Below, one piece after another: positions 1 to 6,720 of a DNA stretch of 14,597 nt (positions are counted from its first letter, which is position 1; each line of letters begins with the position of its first letter). Position numbers and translations under genes: made by a program. Origin of the DNA: Pseudomonadota bacterium (GTDB lineage Bacteria; Desulfobacterota; Syntrophia; Syntrophales; UBA5619); contig JAHJXP010000262.1 of assembly GCA_018827585.1 (NCBI GenBank), forward strand, positions 1-14,597, in the 5' to 3' direction. Below the pieces are notes generated by a model. The model saw only the letters and a program-made list of their open reading frames with translations, had not been told where the DNA came from and did not search any database.

Positions 1-631
1 CCATCGCCTCGCCGACCGCCGCCTGGGGGCCCTGGAATCGTCGCTCCTCGGCTTAGAGCGGGAGGGGGACATTCCCGGCAGCGAGATCCCCCAGCGCTAC
101 TTCGACTGGCTTCGTCGCCGCGACGGACGTCTCATGGCCGGTGTCTTCGCCCACAACCGCCTGGACATCCTGTCTCTGGCGGCCCTGGCCGCCCATCTCG
201 CGGAGCTCCTGGCCCCCCACGGAGAAACCGCACGCCGTCACCCCGGCGATAGCCTCGCGGCAGCACGGCTGTTTCTGGCCCGTAAATGTCCCGACGAGGC
301 CGTCCGGCTCCTCGACCCCCTGGTGGGGTGCGCCTGCCGGGAGACGGCGCGGGAGGCCCGCCGGGAGCTTTCTCTGCTCTACAAAAGGGCGGGGCAGTGG
401 CCGGCGGCGGTGATGCTCTGGGAAGAGATGGCGCAACAGGACAGGGGCGACGTTTTCGCCCTCGTCGAACTCGCCAAGTGGTGCGAACATAGGCGGTGGG
501 ATTTCACTCGGGCCCTGGAACTGACGATGCAGGCCTGCGCCGGCTGCCCGTCGCCGGACGACCGCGCGGATCTCGCCCGCCGCCGGGAGCGTCTGGAGCG
601 GAAGCTGGCGTCCTGGAAGGCTGTAACGTAA
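1..631 (+). CDS. YprB-like RNase-H-fold exonuclease with C-terminal helical repeats (3' part only)
   Basis: The frame is open from base 2 to the TAA at 629-631, giving 209 visible residues; the N-terminus lies outside the window. The string AHNRLDILSLAAL matches the last motif (HNxxDxxSL) of DEDD-type 3'-5' exonucleases of the YprB family, where His and Asp help bind metal. After it comes an alpha-helical, Ala/Leu/Arg-rich tail (LAAARLFLARKCPDEAVRLL, then two more helix pairs with AGQWPAAVMLWEEMA and FTRALELTMQAC) that looks like degenerate TPRs, as in YprB-type proteins. The inferred role is a cytoplasmic single-strand nuclease of unknown pathway. The earlier catalytic acidic motifs cannot be checked because they are upstream. 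It is GC-rich and probably marks the core flank of the island. Family call fairly sure; substrate unknown. Confidence 0.7.
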   Translation, partial: HRLADRRLGALESSLLGLEREGDIPGSEIPQRYFDWLRRRDGRLMAGVFAHNRLDILSLAALAAHLAELLAPHGETARRHPGDSLAAARLFLARKCPDEAVRLLDPLVGCACRETAREARRELSLLYKRAGQWPAAVMLWEEMAQQDRGDVFALVELAKWCEHRRWDFTRALELTMQACAGCPSPDDRADLARRRERLERKLASWKAVT

Positions 632-632
632 G

Positions 633-733
633 CCCAAAACGCTCAAAGTATCCCGAAACTCCCCAATAGCGGTAATCGATCCACTGCGGACAACAAGACC
701 AGAAATCGAAGGAAGGAATTTAATCCGGTGTAG
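633..733. repeat. Possible dispersed intergenic repeat fragment
   Basis: No + strand gene is visible between 632 and 799. On the minus strand the stretch reads open, and its translation includes GSITAIGEFRDTLSVLG. I believe I have met this string in short, probably spurious, predicted proteins of environmental deltaproteobacteria, which would suggest a dispersed repeat. This is recollection, not a search. There is no second copy in the window and no clear terminal inverted repeat. Confidence 0.27.
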
Positions 734-741
734 AATAGAAC

Positions 742-770
742 TTGCTTTCCCTCCCTTATTATCATAAAAT
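742..770 (+). promoter_or_regulatory. Candidate sigma-70 promoter of the Phd/VapC operon
   Basis: TTGCTT (742-747), a 17-bp spacer and TAAAAT (765-770, five of six consensus bases) lie 30 bp before the antitoxin start in an AT-rich patch. Two near-identical 9-mers, ATTATCATA (758-766) and ATAATCATA (774-782), straddle the -10 box. They could be operator half-sites for autoregulation by the antitoxin. Confidence 0.45.
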
Positions 771-799
771 CCAATAATCATATTTTACAGGAGGAAGCG

Positions 800-1081
800 A
801 TGCTCCAGACCATCACCGCCACCGACGCGGTCCGGAATTTCTCGGAGCTGCTCAACGGCATCCGTTACCGGGGGGAACGATACACGATCCTGAAGGGGGG
901 AAAGCCGGCGGCGACCATCGGGCCGGCGGCGGGTTTCGTGAAGGAACGAAAGCTGTCCGACCTCAAAGACATCGTGCGCAACCTTCCCCGTCTCGAAGAC
1001 GATGGAGATGCCCTCGCGAGAGATATTGCGCAGGCCGTCGCGGTGCAACCGCCCATCGGGGAGGGAAATCCATGGGCATAA
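800..1081 (+). CDS. Phd/YefM-type antitoxin (partner of PIN toxin)
   Basis: This 93-residue protein begins ITATDAVRNFSELLNGI and continues with YTILKGGKPAATIGP, the classic Phd/YefM N-terminal DNA-binding fold in which the domain dimerises on the operator. The acidic, flexible C-terminal part (about residues 50-93) would bind and block the toxin. A strong AGGAGG at 789-794, five bases before the ATG, fixes the start. The 3' end overlaps the toxin gene by 10 bp, which suggests translational coupling. Expected role: neutralise the downstream PIN RNase and repress the operon, more strongly with toxin bound. The Phd antitoxin/PIN toxin combination is well known. Confidence 0.85.
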   Translation: MLQTITATDAVRNFSELLNGIRYRGERYTILKGGKPAATIGPAAGFVKERKLSDLKDIVRNLPRLEDDGDALARDIAQAVAVQPPIGEGNPWA

Positions 1082-1482
1082 TATTCGACACCTCGGCGGT
1101 CATCGCCATCGAACGCGGTCGTGAATCTCTCGACGCCCTCATCGCCGGGCGAGAGGAAGAGCCTTTCGGCATCAGCGTCGTCACGGCGGCCGAACTTCTG
1201 CACGGCGTTGAACGAGCGGATTCGGAAGATAGAAAACTCAGGCGGCAGGCCTTTGTGGAGAAGGTGATTGAATCCTTTCCGGTTTTCCCTTTCGATCTGA
1301 CGGTCGGCCGGATCTACGCCCGCATCTGGGCGGCCATCGCCCAAAAGGGATGGACCGTGGGCGCCCACGACCTCATCATCGCCGCCACCGCCATTTCCCT
1401 GGATTACACCGTCGCCACGGTCAACATCCTGGATTTCGAGAAGATCCCGGGGGTGAAGGTGGAAAAACTGCAATCGCCATGA
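1072..1482 (+). CDS. vapC: VapC-type PIN-domain ribonuclease toxin
   Basis: At 136 residues this is standard VapC length. The PIN-domain motifs are all present: IIFDTSAVIAIE with catalytic Asp6, VTAAELLHGV with Glu41, GAHDLIIAATA with Asp100, and the closing TVNILDFEKIPGV with a fourth polar/acidic position near 118-121. The toxin should therefore be catalytically competent as a Mg2+-dependent endoribonuclease; VapC proteins usually cut initiator tRNA or rRNA, but the target cannot be read from sequence. The start lies inside the last codons of the antitoxin gene, so expression should depend on antitoxin translation. The reading frame shows no damage. Confidence 0.9.
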   Translation: MGIIFDTSAVIAIERGRESLDALIAGREEEPFGISVVTAAELLHGVERADSEDRKLRRQAFVEKVIESFPVFPFDLTVGRIYARIWAAIAQKGWTVGAHDLIIAATAISLDYTVATVNILDFEKIPGVKVEKLQSP

Positions 1483-1514
1483 AAAGAAAACCAAACCATC
1501 CCTGCTGTGCTGTT

Positions 1515-1535
1515 TCGGCTCCGGCCTGGGGCCGA
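1515..1535 (+). terminator. Hairpin after vapC, weak terminator candidate
   Basis: CGGCTCC (1516-1522) pairs with GGGGCCG (1528-1534) around a 5-base loop, with one G-U pair and one flanking T-A pair. No T-run follows, so intrinsic termination is doubtful. It separates the first toxin module from the promoter of the second. Confidence 0.25.
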
Positions 1536-1542
1536 TAAAGGA

Positions 1543-1570
1543 TTGACATCTCCTGAAAGTTGGGTATCAT
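1543..1570 (+). promoter_or_regulatory. Strong sigma-70 promoter of the MazEF-like operon
   Basis: TTGACA (1543-1548, perfect consensus), a 16-bp spacer and TATCAT (1565-1570, five of six) lie just upstream of the antitoxin. Transcription should begin near 1577, which rules out any translation start before that point. An inverted pair, CTATCA (1573-1578) and TGATAG (1600-1605), and the 8-bp palindrome ATAGCTAT (1569-1576) overlap the start region and are candidate operator sites for the RHH antitoxin. Confidence 0.6.
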
Positions 1571-1607
1571 AGCTATCAAAATCAACATAAAAACAATGGT
1601 GATAGAG

Positions 1608-1841
1608 ATGAGAACCGTACAAATGACGCTGGATGAAGACCTGATTGACGCCGTGGACAGCGTGGCCAAGGAATTGCGCACGACACGATCGGCATTTACC
1701 CGGGCCGCACTCCAGCGGGCGATAGCCCGCATCAGAATGGAGAAACTGGAGGAAAGGCATCGTCAGGGATATCTAAAAAAACCTGTTTCCGAGGGTGAGT
1801 TCAGCGTGTGGGAAGAGGAACAGAAATGGGGTGATGAATGA
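1608..1841 (+). CDS. Ribbon-helix-helix antitoxin of MazEF-like pair
   Basis: This 77-residue protein starts MRTVQMTLDEDLIDAVDSVA and continues KELRTTRSAFTRAALQRAI, a typical RHH (CopG/Arc-like) DNA-binding domain: one beta strand followed by two helices, the second opening with TRSAF. The C-terminal part (about 45-77) is charged, with Trp residues in the SVWEEEQKWGDE tail, as expected of a segment that wraps around a MazF dimer. ATG 1608 was chosen because the conserved strand begins there and an upstream TTG at 1560 lies inside the promoter; ATG 1596 is possible but adds only four residues. The ribosome site is weak (GGTGATAG). The stop overlaps the toxin start by ATGA. Confidence 0.8.
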   Translation: MRTVQMTLDEDLIDAVDSVAKELRTTRSAFTRAALQRAIARIRMEKLEERHRQGYLKKPVSEGEFSVWEEEQKWGDE

Positions 1842-2155
1842 GGCGGGGCGAGATTCGGTGGTACAAGTTTCAACACCCCGACAAGAATCGACCGGTGTTG
1901 ATTCTCAGCCGGGACCCTGTGATTGAGTACTTGGGAGAGGTCACGATTGCACCGGTCACAACCACGATCCGCGACATCCCCAGCGAAGTTCTTTTGACCA
2001 AGGCAGATGGCTTGCCCCGGGAATGTGTTGTCAACTGTGATCACCTGCAGACCGTATCCAAGGGCAAGATCGGCCCGCTGATCGCAACGCTGTCCAGATC
2101 CAGGATGGCGGAAGTGGCTGAAGCCGTCTCGTTCGCCCTGGCACTAACGGAATGA
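1838..2155 (+). CDS. mazF: MazF/PemK-family endoribonuclease toxin
   Basis: At 105 residues the protein has normal MazF length and the family landmarks in order: RRGEIRWYKF at the N-terminus, KNRPVLILSRD (the conserved RPVLIL strand), VTIAPVTTTIRDIPSEVLL, GLPRECVVNCDHLQTVSKGKIG, and a C-terminal helix. MazF proteins are sequence-specific mRNA/rRNA endonucleases that arrest translation. ATGA overlap with the RHH antitoxin gene shows a two-gene coupled operon. There is no frameshift or premature stop. The cleavage sequence cannot be predicted. Confidence 0.9.
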   Translation: MRRGEIRWYKFQHPDKNRPVLILSRDPVIEYLGEVTIAPVTTTIRDIPSEVLLTKADGLPRECVVNCDHLQTVSKGKIGPLIATLSRSRMAEVAEAVSFALALTE

Positions 2156-2169
2156 ACCAAGCACTGCGT

Positions 2170-2191
2170 CCGCCTTTGGCCGGGCCGGCGG
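2170..2191 (+). terminator. GC-rich hairpin after mazF, weak terminator candidate
   Basis: CCGCC (2170-2174) can pair with GGCGG (2187-2191), with an inner GGC/GCC pair possible. Seven bases downstream is the 13-bp palindrome GAATATTATATTC (2197-2209). There is no T-run, so a terminator is uncertain. Confidence 0.25.
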
Positions 2192-2240
2192 TGGGAGAAT
2201 ATTATATTCATAACGTCATACGACAGTTCTCTCGATCGGA

Positions 2241-2500
2241 ATGGATAGGGGGATGATGAAGAATCAGGGCGGCGATCTGTTCATCGTGGACAATAGCGAC
2301 CGGGAATGGAAGGTCCGGTGGACATCATTGGCCTGATCCGCAGCACCCCCGCCACCCCGCGCCAAAGGGCCATTCCGGACAAGACCCTGTCGGAGATTCG
2401 GGCTGCTGTGGAGAAGCACATCAAAAATACCTACTTTAAGCGGATGCAGGCCCCCGTCGGCGTGAAGGCCGTTCTCAGGGCCTGGATGGAATTGTCATGA
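2241..2500 (+). pseudogene. Internally deleted remnant, probably of a helicase-type RM gene
   Basis: Two fragments in different frames adjoin here. The first (2241-2336) reads GGDLFIVDNSDREWKV and then stops; it looks to me like the N-terminus of large helicases of RM/defence loci that begin with an 'FIVDNSD..WKV' segment. The second (about 2306-2500) reads PDKTLSEIRAAVEKHIKNTY and ends APVGVKAVLRAWMELS, which has the look of the C-terminal end of a large protein. The simplest reading is one large gene with nearly all its middle removed, leaving both ends joined out of frame around 2307-2336. AGGGGG at 2247-2252 precedes ATGs at 2253 and 2256. The family match is from memory; the frame change and small size are seen directly. 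A 64-codon ORF from ATG 2306 could still be translated. Confidence 0.55.
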
Positions 2501-2509
2501 TAACTCTTT

Positions 2510-2525
2510 ACACCAATATTGGTGT
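2510..2525. promoter_or_regulatory. Perfect 16-bp palindrome, probable HigA operator
   Basis: ACACCAATATTGGTGT is fully palindromic and ends seven bases before the toxin ATG, the usual place for an autoregulatory operator of a HigBA operon. The XRE-type antitoxin encoded downstream is the natural ligand. TTTACA (2507-2512) and TTGTCA (2492-2497) are possible -35 boxes, but no convincing -10 box stands out. Confidence 0.6.
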
Positions 2526-2531
2526 TGACAG

Positions 2532-2886
2532 ATGATGCAATTTACTGTAGAGTTTTACGAAACACCTTCAGGCCAATGCCCGGTGCGCGACTTTCTCGAT
2601 AACCTGAAGGAGTCGGACCCGGATGATTTTGCCGCTGTCGTGGCGGGACTGGCAAAGCTGCAGAACCGCCAATATCACAGACAGCCGCTTTCAAAACCCA
2701 TAGGCGACGATCTCTTTGAATTACGGCACGTCGGCAAGTTGAACACCAAGAGTCCTTTACTTTTTTATGAAAGGCCGTCGTATTATCGCTGTTCATGGGA
2801 TCCGCCATAAAGGGAGAGAGATACCGGCCAGGGATCGCAAAACCGCCCTGGAGAGAAAAAATGATTGGCTGACAAGGCATAACTAA
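2532..2886 (+). pseudogene. higB: HigB/RelE-type toxin with a +1 frameshift
   Basis: The first 72 codons (MMQFTVEFYETPSGQCPVRD to GDDLFELRHVGKLNT) match the Gp49-like HigB family of RelE-fold mRNA interferases. The frame then runs into an unrelated tail and stops at 2810. Dropping one A from the pair at 2748-2749 restores the expected family C-terminus, RVLYFFMKGRRIIAVHGIRH followed by a basic helix ending DWLTRHN. The repaired frame stops at 2884-2886 in a TAATG overlap with higA and gives about 117 residues, normal for the family. The break removes the beta strands bearing the catalytic basic residues, so the toxin should be dead unless frameshifting occurs. A sequencing or assembly slip is the main alternative. 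No clear Shine-Dalgarno precedes ATG 2532 or 2535. Confidence 0.85.
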
Positions 2887-3230
2887 TGAAAACAAAAACG
2901 AATTTTGATCAATACCTTGAAGAACAACTAAAAGACAAGGACTTTGCCGCTCGTTTTAAAAAAGCGGGAGAGGCATGGGACGTCGCCCTGAAACTGGCCG
3001 CATTGAGGAAGGAATCCGGATTGTCTCAGAAGGAACTGGCACGGCGGGCGGGCACCACCCAGCAGCAGATCAGCCGTCTGGAATCGCCGTCCTATGAGGG
3101 CCATTCTTTAAGCATGTTGCGGCGGGTTGCCGAAGTCCTTGGCGCCACGGTCCATATTGAATTATTGCGCGGAAAACAAAAAACTCGTGCGGGCGTCGCT
3201 GAGAATCAATCCAGTTATAGGACAAAATGA
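2886..3230 (+). CDS. higA: HigA-type XRE-family antitoxin
   Basis: This 114-residue protein has a helical N-terminal arm (about 1-30) and a Cro/C1-type HTH: LAALRKESGLSQKELARRAG with the recognition helix in TTQQQISRLE (57-66), then SLSMLRRVAEVLGATVHIEL. The order toxin first, antitoxin second is the HigBA signature, and the start overlaps the stop of the repaired higB frame by one base (TAATG). The expected role is to bind HigB and repress the operon through the palindrome at 2510-2525. The antitoxin frame is intact although the toxin frame is broken, so it may persist as an orphan antitoxin or regulator. The last 15 residues (basic, polar) are probably disordered. Confidence 0.88.
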   Translation: MKTKTNFDQYLEEQLKDKDFAARFKKAGEAWDVALKLAALRKESGLSQKELARRAGTTQQQISRLESPSYEGHSLSMLRRVAEVLGATVHIELLRGKQKTRAGVAENQSSYRTK

Positions 3231-3300
3231 AAATTGACGATCTGACGGAAGTATCCACCAACTTGAGATAACAATGTGTGACCTCAAAACGGAGATGTAA

Positions 3301-3435
3301 ATGACCCCTGCCCCTCTCGATCGCATCCGTTCCGTCCGGGACATCCCCGCCTTGATCGACTACCTCCGCGACGAGATGGACCGGCCCATTGGGGCGGCGG
3401 CTTTCGACGAACTGACTCTCGAATATGAGCCTTAA
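3301..3435 (+). pseudogene. 44-codon N-terminal remnant of a methylase-type RM gene
   Basis: The frame reads MTPAPLDRIRSVRDIPALID, then YLRDEMDRPIGAAAFDELTL and a stop at 3433-3435. GGAG at 3291-3294 gives a plausible ribosome site. The pattern 'LDRIR..RDIPALIDYLRDEMDRPIG...F.ELT.EYEP' resembles, from memory, the extreme N-terminus of large Eco57I-type methylases, in which the text continues for about 1000 residues. Here it ends abruptly, 69 bp before an intact helicase gene. I read it as the stump of an older RM gene cut by a deletion or replacement. It could also be a genuine short peptide gene. Confidence 0.45.
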
Positions 3436-3504
3436 AACCGGGCATCGACCAGGAGATCGCGAACCAACTTACGCTCGGAGCGATACGTAAAGGAGTACAG
3501 GACA

Positions 3505-6500
3505 ATGTCATCTGACCTCACCTTTCTTACGAATGAGTCCGGAAATACTCTGCGTGATCGGTTTTCTGACATCCTCAAGGAGAACGCCCGTTTTTTCGAC
3601 TGTCTGGTCGGCTATTTCTTCATCAGCGGTTTTTACAAACTCTACCCGGCACTGGAGAATGTCGAGAAGGTTCGCATTCTCATCGGTCTCAAAACCGATC
3701 GCTCGGCATATGAGCTATTGCAGGAAGCCAGAGAGCAGGGCGAGTTGCAGCTGCAGTCCCACGCGGCGGTCATCGAGAAAATCCCAGACAACGTGCTCAC
3801 CGAATTTGAAAATTCCGCCGACAGTGCGGTGATCGAAACGGGCGTCCACAAGTTTGTCGAATGGGTTCGTTCCGGCAAGCTGGAGATCAAGGCCTACCCC
3901 GGTGAGAAACTCCATGCCAAGGTCTATATCATGACCTTCAACGAGGGGTTTATGGACAAGGGCCGGGTGATCACGGGGTCAAGCAACCTTACCCAGTCCG
4001 GGTTGCAGGAAAACCTTGAGTTCAACGTCGAGCTGAAAAGCCGCGCCGACTATGATTTTGCCATCGCAAAGTTCACCGAGCTTTGGGCTTTGGCCGTGGA
4101 TGTTTCCCAACCTTATGAAGACACCATCGTCAACCGGTCGCCCTTCGCCCATTTCACACCCTATGAGCTTTACCTGAAATTCCTGTACGAATACTTCCGT
4201 GACGAGCTGAACCGTCCGGACCAACTCGAAGACATCTACGTTCCCGATGGGTTCAAAAGATTGAAGTATCAGGAGGAAGCCGTCCTCAGCGCACGTAAAG
4301 TGCTACAAGAATACGGCGGCCTTTTTTTGTCCGACGTTGTCGGCCTCGGCAAGACCTACATGGCAGCCTTGCTCGCACAGCAACTGGACGGCCGGTCGCT
4401 GGTGATCGCGCCACCCCACCTGTTGGACAAGCACAATCGCGGATCGTGGCCGAACGTTTTCGGGGATTTCCGTGTTCCCCATACCGATTTTGAATCCATC
4501 GGGAAATTGGAGGATCTCCTGGAACGTGACGTATCCAAGTATTCCAATGTTTTCATCGACGAATCCCATCGCTTCCGCACCGAGACGAATCAGACCTATG
4601 AGATGCTGGCTCAGATCTGTCGCGGCAAACGGGTGATCCTCGTCTCGGCAACGCCGCTGAACAATACCCCGCGGGACATTCTCAGCCAGGTCAAACTTTT
4701 TCAGAACGGAAAGAACAGCACCATTCCCAATGTCCGGAACCTTGAGGCCTTCTTCACCCGTCTCGAGAAACGCCTCCATGGCCTTGACCGACAGACCGAC
4801 CGAGAAGAGTATTTTGCAGCCGTCCAGGCCAATGCGAAAGAGACCCGCGAGCAAATCCTCAAATATTTGATGATCCGGCGGACACGAAGAGAAATCATGA
4901 AATACTACGGGGAAGATCTAAAACTCCAAGGTTTTAAATTCCCCGAAGTCGCTGACCCCGAGCCTCTTTTCTACAAGTTCAGCATGACCGAAAATGACAT
5001 ATTCAACGAAACGGTTCGTTTGATAACGCAGGCCTTTGCATACGCCCGCTACAAGCCGCTGACCTATTACGAGGGCAAACGCGAGCATCGCGAGGTGCAG
5101 AGCCAGCGGAACCTTGCGAAGTTTATGAAGATCCTCCTGATCAAACGCCTGGAGAGCAGCTTCCACGCATTTCGCCTGAGCCTTGAGCGCTTTATCCGAT
5201 CCTATGATCGCTTCATTGAAGAATTCCATAAGGGAAACGTTTACATCAGCAAAAAGCACATCAATAAAATCTTTGAACTGCTTGAAACCGACGACCAGGA
5301 AGCCATTGACCGCCTGCTCGATACGGACAGAGCCGAACGGCTGGCCGCCAAGGACTTCAATGCAGATTTTCTCCGCGACCTGGAATCCGATCGCGTGATC
5401 CTGAAAAAAATTGAAACCCTTTGGAAGCAGATCAAACGCGATCCCAAGTGGGAGGCCTTTTCTGAGGTTCTCCACAAAGACCGCATTCTCAAGAAAGGCA
5501 AAGTCATTATCTTCACCGAATCCAAGGAGACCGCAGAATATCTCCATCAACGGATCACCGATGCTATCGATCGGAAGGTTTTGCTTTTCACCGGCAGCTC
5601 TGATGAGTCTCAACGCAAGGAGGTCATCGCCAATTTCGATGCCCGCGCATTTCAGCCCCAAGACAAATACCGAATTCTGGTCGCCACCGAAGTGCTTTCC
5701 GAAGGCGTCAATCTGCACGGATCCAATATCGTGGTCAATTATGATATCCCATGGAATCCGACCCGTCTCATTCAGCGCGTCGGACGCGTCAACCGTGTGG
5801 ATACCGCATTTGACACCATCCATACCTACAACTTTTTCCCGACTGAAGAGAGCAACGACCTGATCAAACTCAAGGAAGCCGCCGAGGCCAAGATACACGC
5901 CTTCATCGAAATGCTCGGCGCGGATGCCCGTCTGCTGACGGAAGGCGAGGAGATCAAATCGCATGACCTCTTTGCCAAGTTGACCTCCAAGAAAACGATC
6001 ACGGGCGAGGAGGAAGACGAAGAGAGTGAACTGGAATATCTTACCGAAATCCGGGAAGTGCGCGATAAGGAGCCTGCTCTCTTCACCCGCATCAAACGTC
6101 TGCCGAGAAAGGCCCGTTCGACCAGACTCTTTACAGCCGATAACGCCGTCGAGGTAAAAGAGCTTCCGGCGCTGCTTACCTATTTCCGCCAGGGGCGGCT
6201 CGATAAGTTTTTCCTGGCCCCTCCAGACGTAGCGGAATCTCTCGAACTTGACTTCTTCGCCACGGCAAAAACCCTCAAACCTGCTGATCCGGAGGAAAAG
6301 CGTGAAGCCATTCCGTCTGACTTTTACACGCTCCTGGAAAAGAATAAGCGCGCTATTGAGGCGGCGACAAGCCCGGACCTGGACGACGCCATCCCCAAAC
6401 AAAAAGGCGGGGCGAACGACGCCTATATCCTGAAGCGTCTGAAAGCGAAAGAGATTCGCCGCTACCACGGCTTTACGGAGGATGACGAGCTTTACATTCA

Positions 6501-6720
6501 AAAGGTTGTCCAACTGCTGATCGATGGGGCGCTTCCGAAACCCACAACGAAAAAGGTAGCCGAAGCGCTGAAGAAGGAGAGCCAGCCCCTGAAGGTCCTG
6601 GGGATTCTGCACCGGGACATTTCCCCGCTATTCTTTCAAACCACACGCGCGCAAATGACGGCGCATGTTCTCAGCCCGCGCGAGGTCATCCTGTCATCGT
6701 ATCTGTTGGAGGCCAAATGA
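3505..6720 (+). CDS. PLD-like nuclease/SNF2-type helicase of a restriction-modification pair
   Basis: This 1071-residue protein has an N-terminal phospholipase-D-like domain (about 1-200) with HAKVYIM (His137, Lys139) and GSSNLTQSGL (158-167), an HKD-type half-site as in PLD nucleases. A superfamily 2 helicase core follows: Walker A SDVVGLGKT (Lys283), motif II DESH (352-355), SATPLNN (381-387), then LVATEVLSEGVNLHG and QRVGRVNRVD (757-766) in the second RecA lobe. A long helical insertion (about 490-660) parts the lobes, as in SNF2 proteins. The C-terminal 250 residues match nothing I know and may dock a partner. Inferred job: ATP-driven DNA tracking with cleavage by the PLD domain, acting on DNA not marked by the downstream methyltransferase, whose gene it overlaps by ATGA. 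Start chosen by AAAGGAG at 3488-3494. It is not one of the DISARM core proteins DrmA/DrmB. Confidence 0.85.
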   Translation: MSSDLTFLTNESGNTLRDRFSDILKENARFFDCLVGYFFISGFYKLYPALENVEKVRILIGLKTDRSAYELLQEAREQGELQLQSHAAVIEKIPDNVLTEFENSADSAVIETGVHKFVEWVRSGKLEIKAYPGEKLHAKVYIMTFNEGFMDKGRVITGSSNLTQSGLQENLEFNVELKSRADYDFAIAKFTELWALAVDVSQPYEDTIVNRSPFAHFTPYELYLKFLYEYFRDELNRPDQLEDIYVPDGFKRLKYQEEAVLSARKVLQEYGGLFLSDVVGLGKTYMAALLAQQLDGRSLVIAPPHLLDKHNRGSWPNVFGDFRVPHTDFESIGKLEDLLERDVSKYSNVFIDESHRFRTETNQTYEMLAQICRGKRVILVSATPLNNTPRDILSQVKLFQNGKNSTIPNVRNLEAFFTRLEKRLHGLDRQTDREEYFAAVQANAKETREQILKYLMIRRTRREIMKYYGEDLKLQGFKFPEVADPEPLFYKFSMTENDIFNETVRLITQAFAYARYKPLTYYEGKREHREVQSQRNLAKFMKILLIKRLESSFHAFRLSLERFIRSYDRFIEEFHKGNVYISKKHINKIFELLETDDQEAIDRLLDTDRAERLAAKDFNADFLRDLESDRVILKKIETLWKQIKRDPKWEAFSEVLHKDRILKKGKVIIFTESKETAEYLHQRITDAIDRKVLLFTGSSDESQRKEVIANFDARAFQPQDKYRILVATEVLSEGVNLHGSNIVVNYDIPWNPTRLIQRVGRVNRVDTAFDTIHTYNFFPTEESNDLIKLKEAAEAKIHAFIEMLGADARLLTEGEEIKSHDLFAKLTSKKTITGEEEDEESELEYLTEIREVRDKEPALFTRIKRLPRKARSTRLFTADNAVEVKELPALLTYFRQGRLDKFFLAPPDVAESLELDFFATAKTLKPADPEEKREAIPSDFYTLLEKNKRAIEAATSPDLDDAIPKQKGGANDAYILKRLKAKEIRRYHGFTEDDELYIQKVVQLLIDGALPKPTTKKVAEALKKESQPLKVLGILHRDISPLFFQTTRAQMTAHVLSPREVILSSYLLEAK

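Noticed and set aside
53..781. 242-codon open frame on the minus strand
   Set aside because: Most of it is antisense to the YprB-like gene, whose exonuclease motif is clear. Only the intergenic 5' part was kept, as a possible repeat.
1560..1607. Longer MazE-like antitoxin starting at TTG 1560
   Set aside because: The TTG lies within the -35/-10 promoter region, before the expected transcript start. The RHH fold begins at ATG 1608.
3429..3523. Short reading frame NQLTLGAIRKGVQDN across the helicase start
   Set aside because: It is only about 30 codons, has no start codon or ribosome site, and overlaps the well supported start of the helicase gene.
4918..6612. 564-codon open frame on the minus strand
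   Set aside because: It lies exactly opposite the PLD-SNF2 helicase gene, which has all helicase motifs. The antisense protein has no recognisable domain and is explained by the GC-biased third positions of the real gene.
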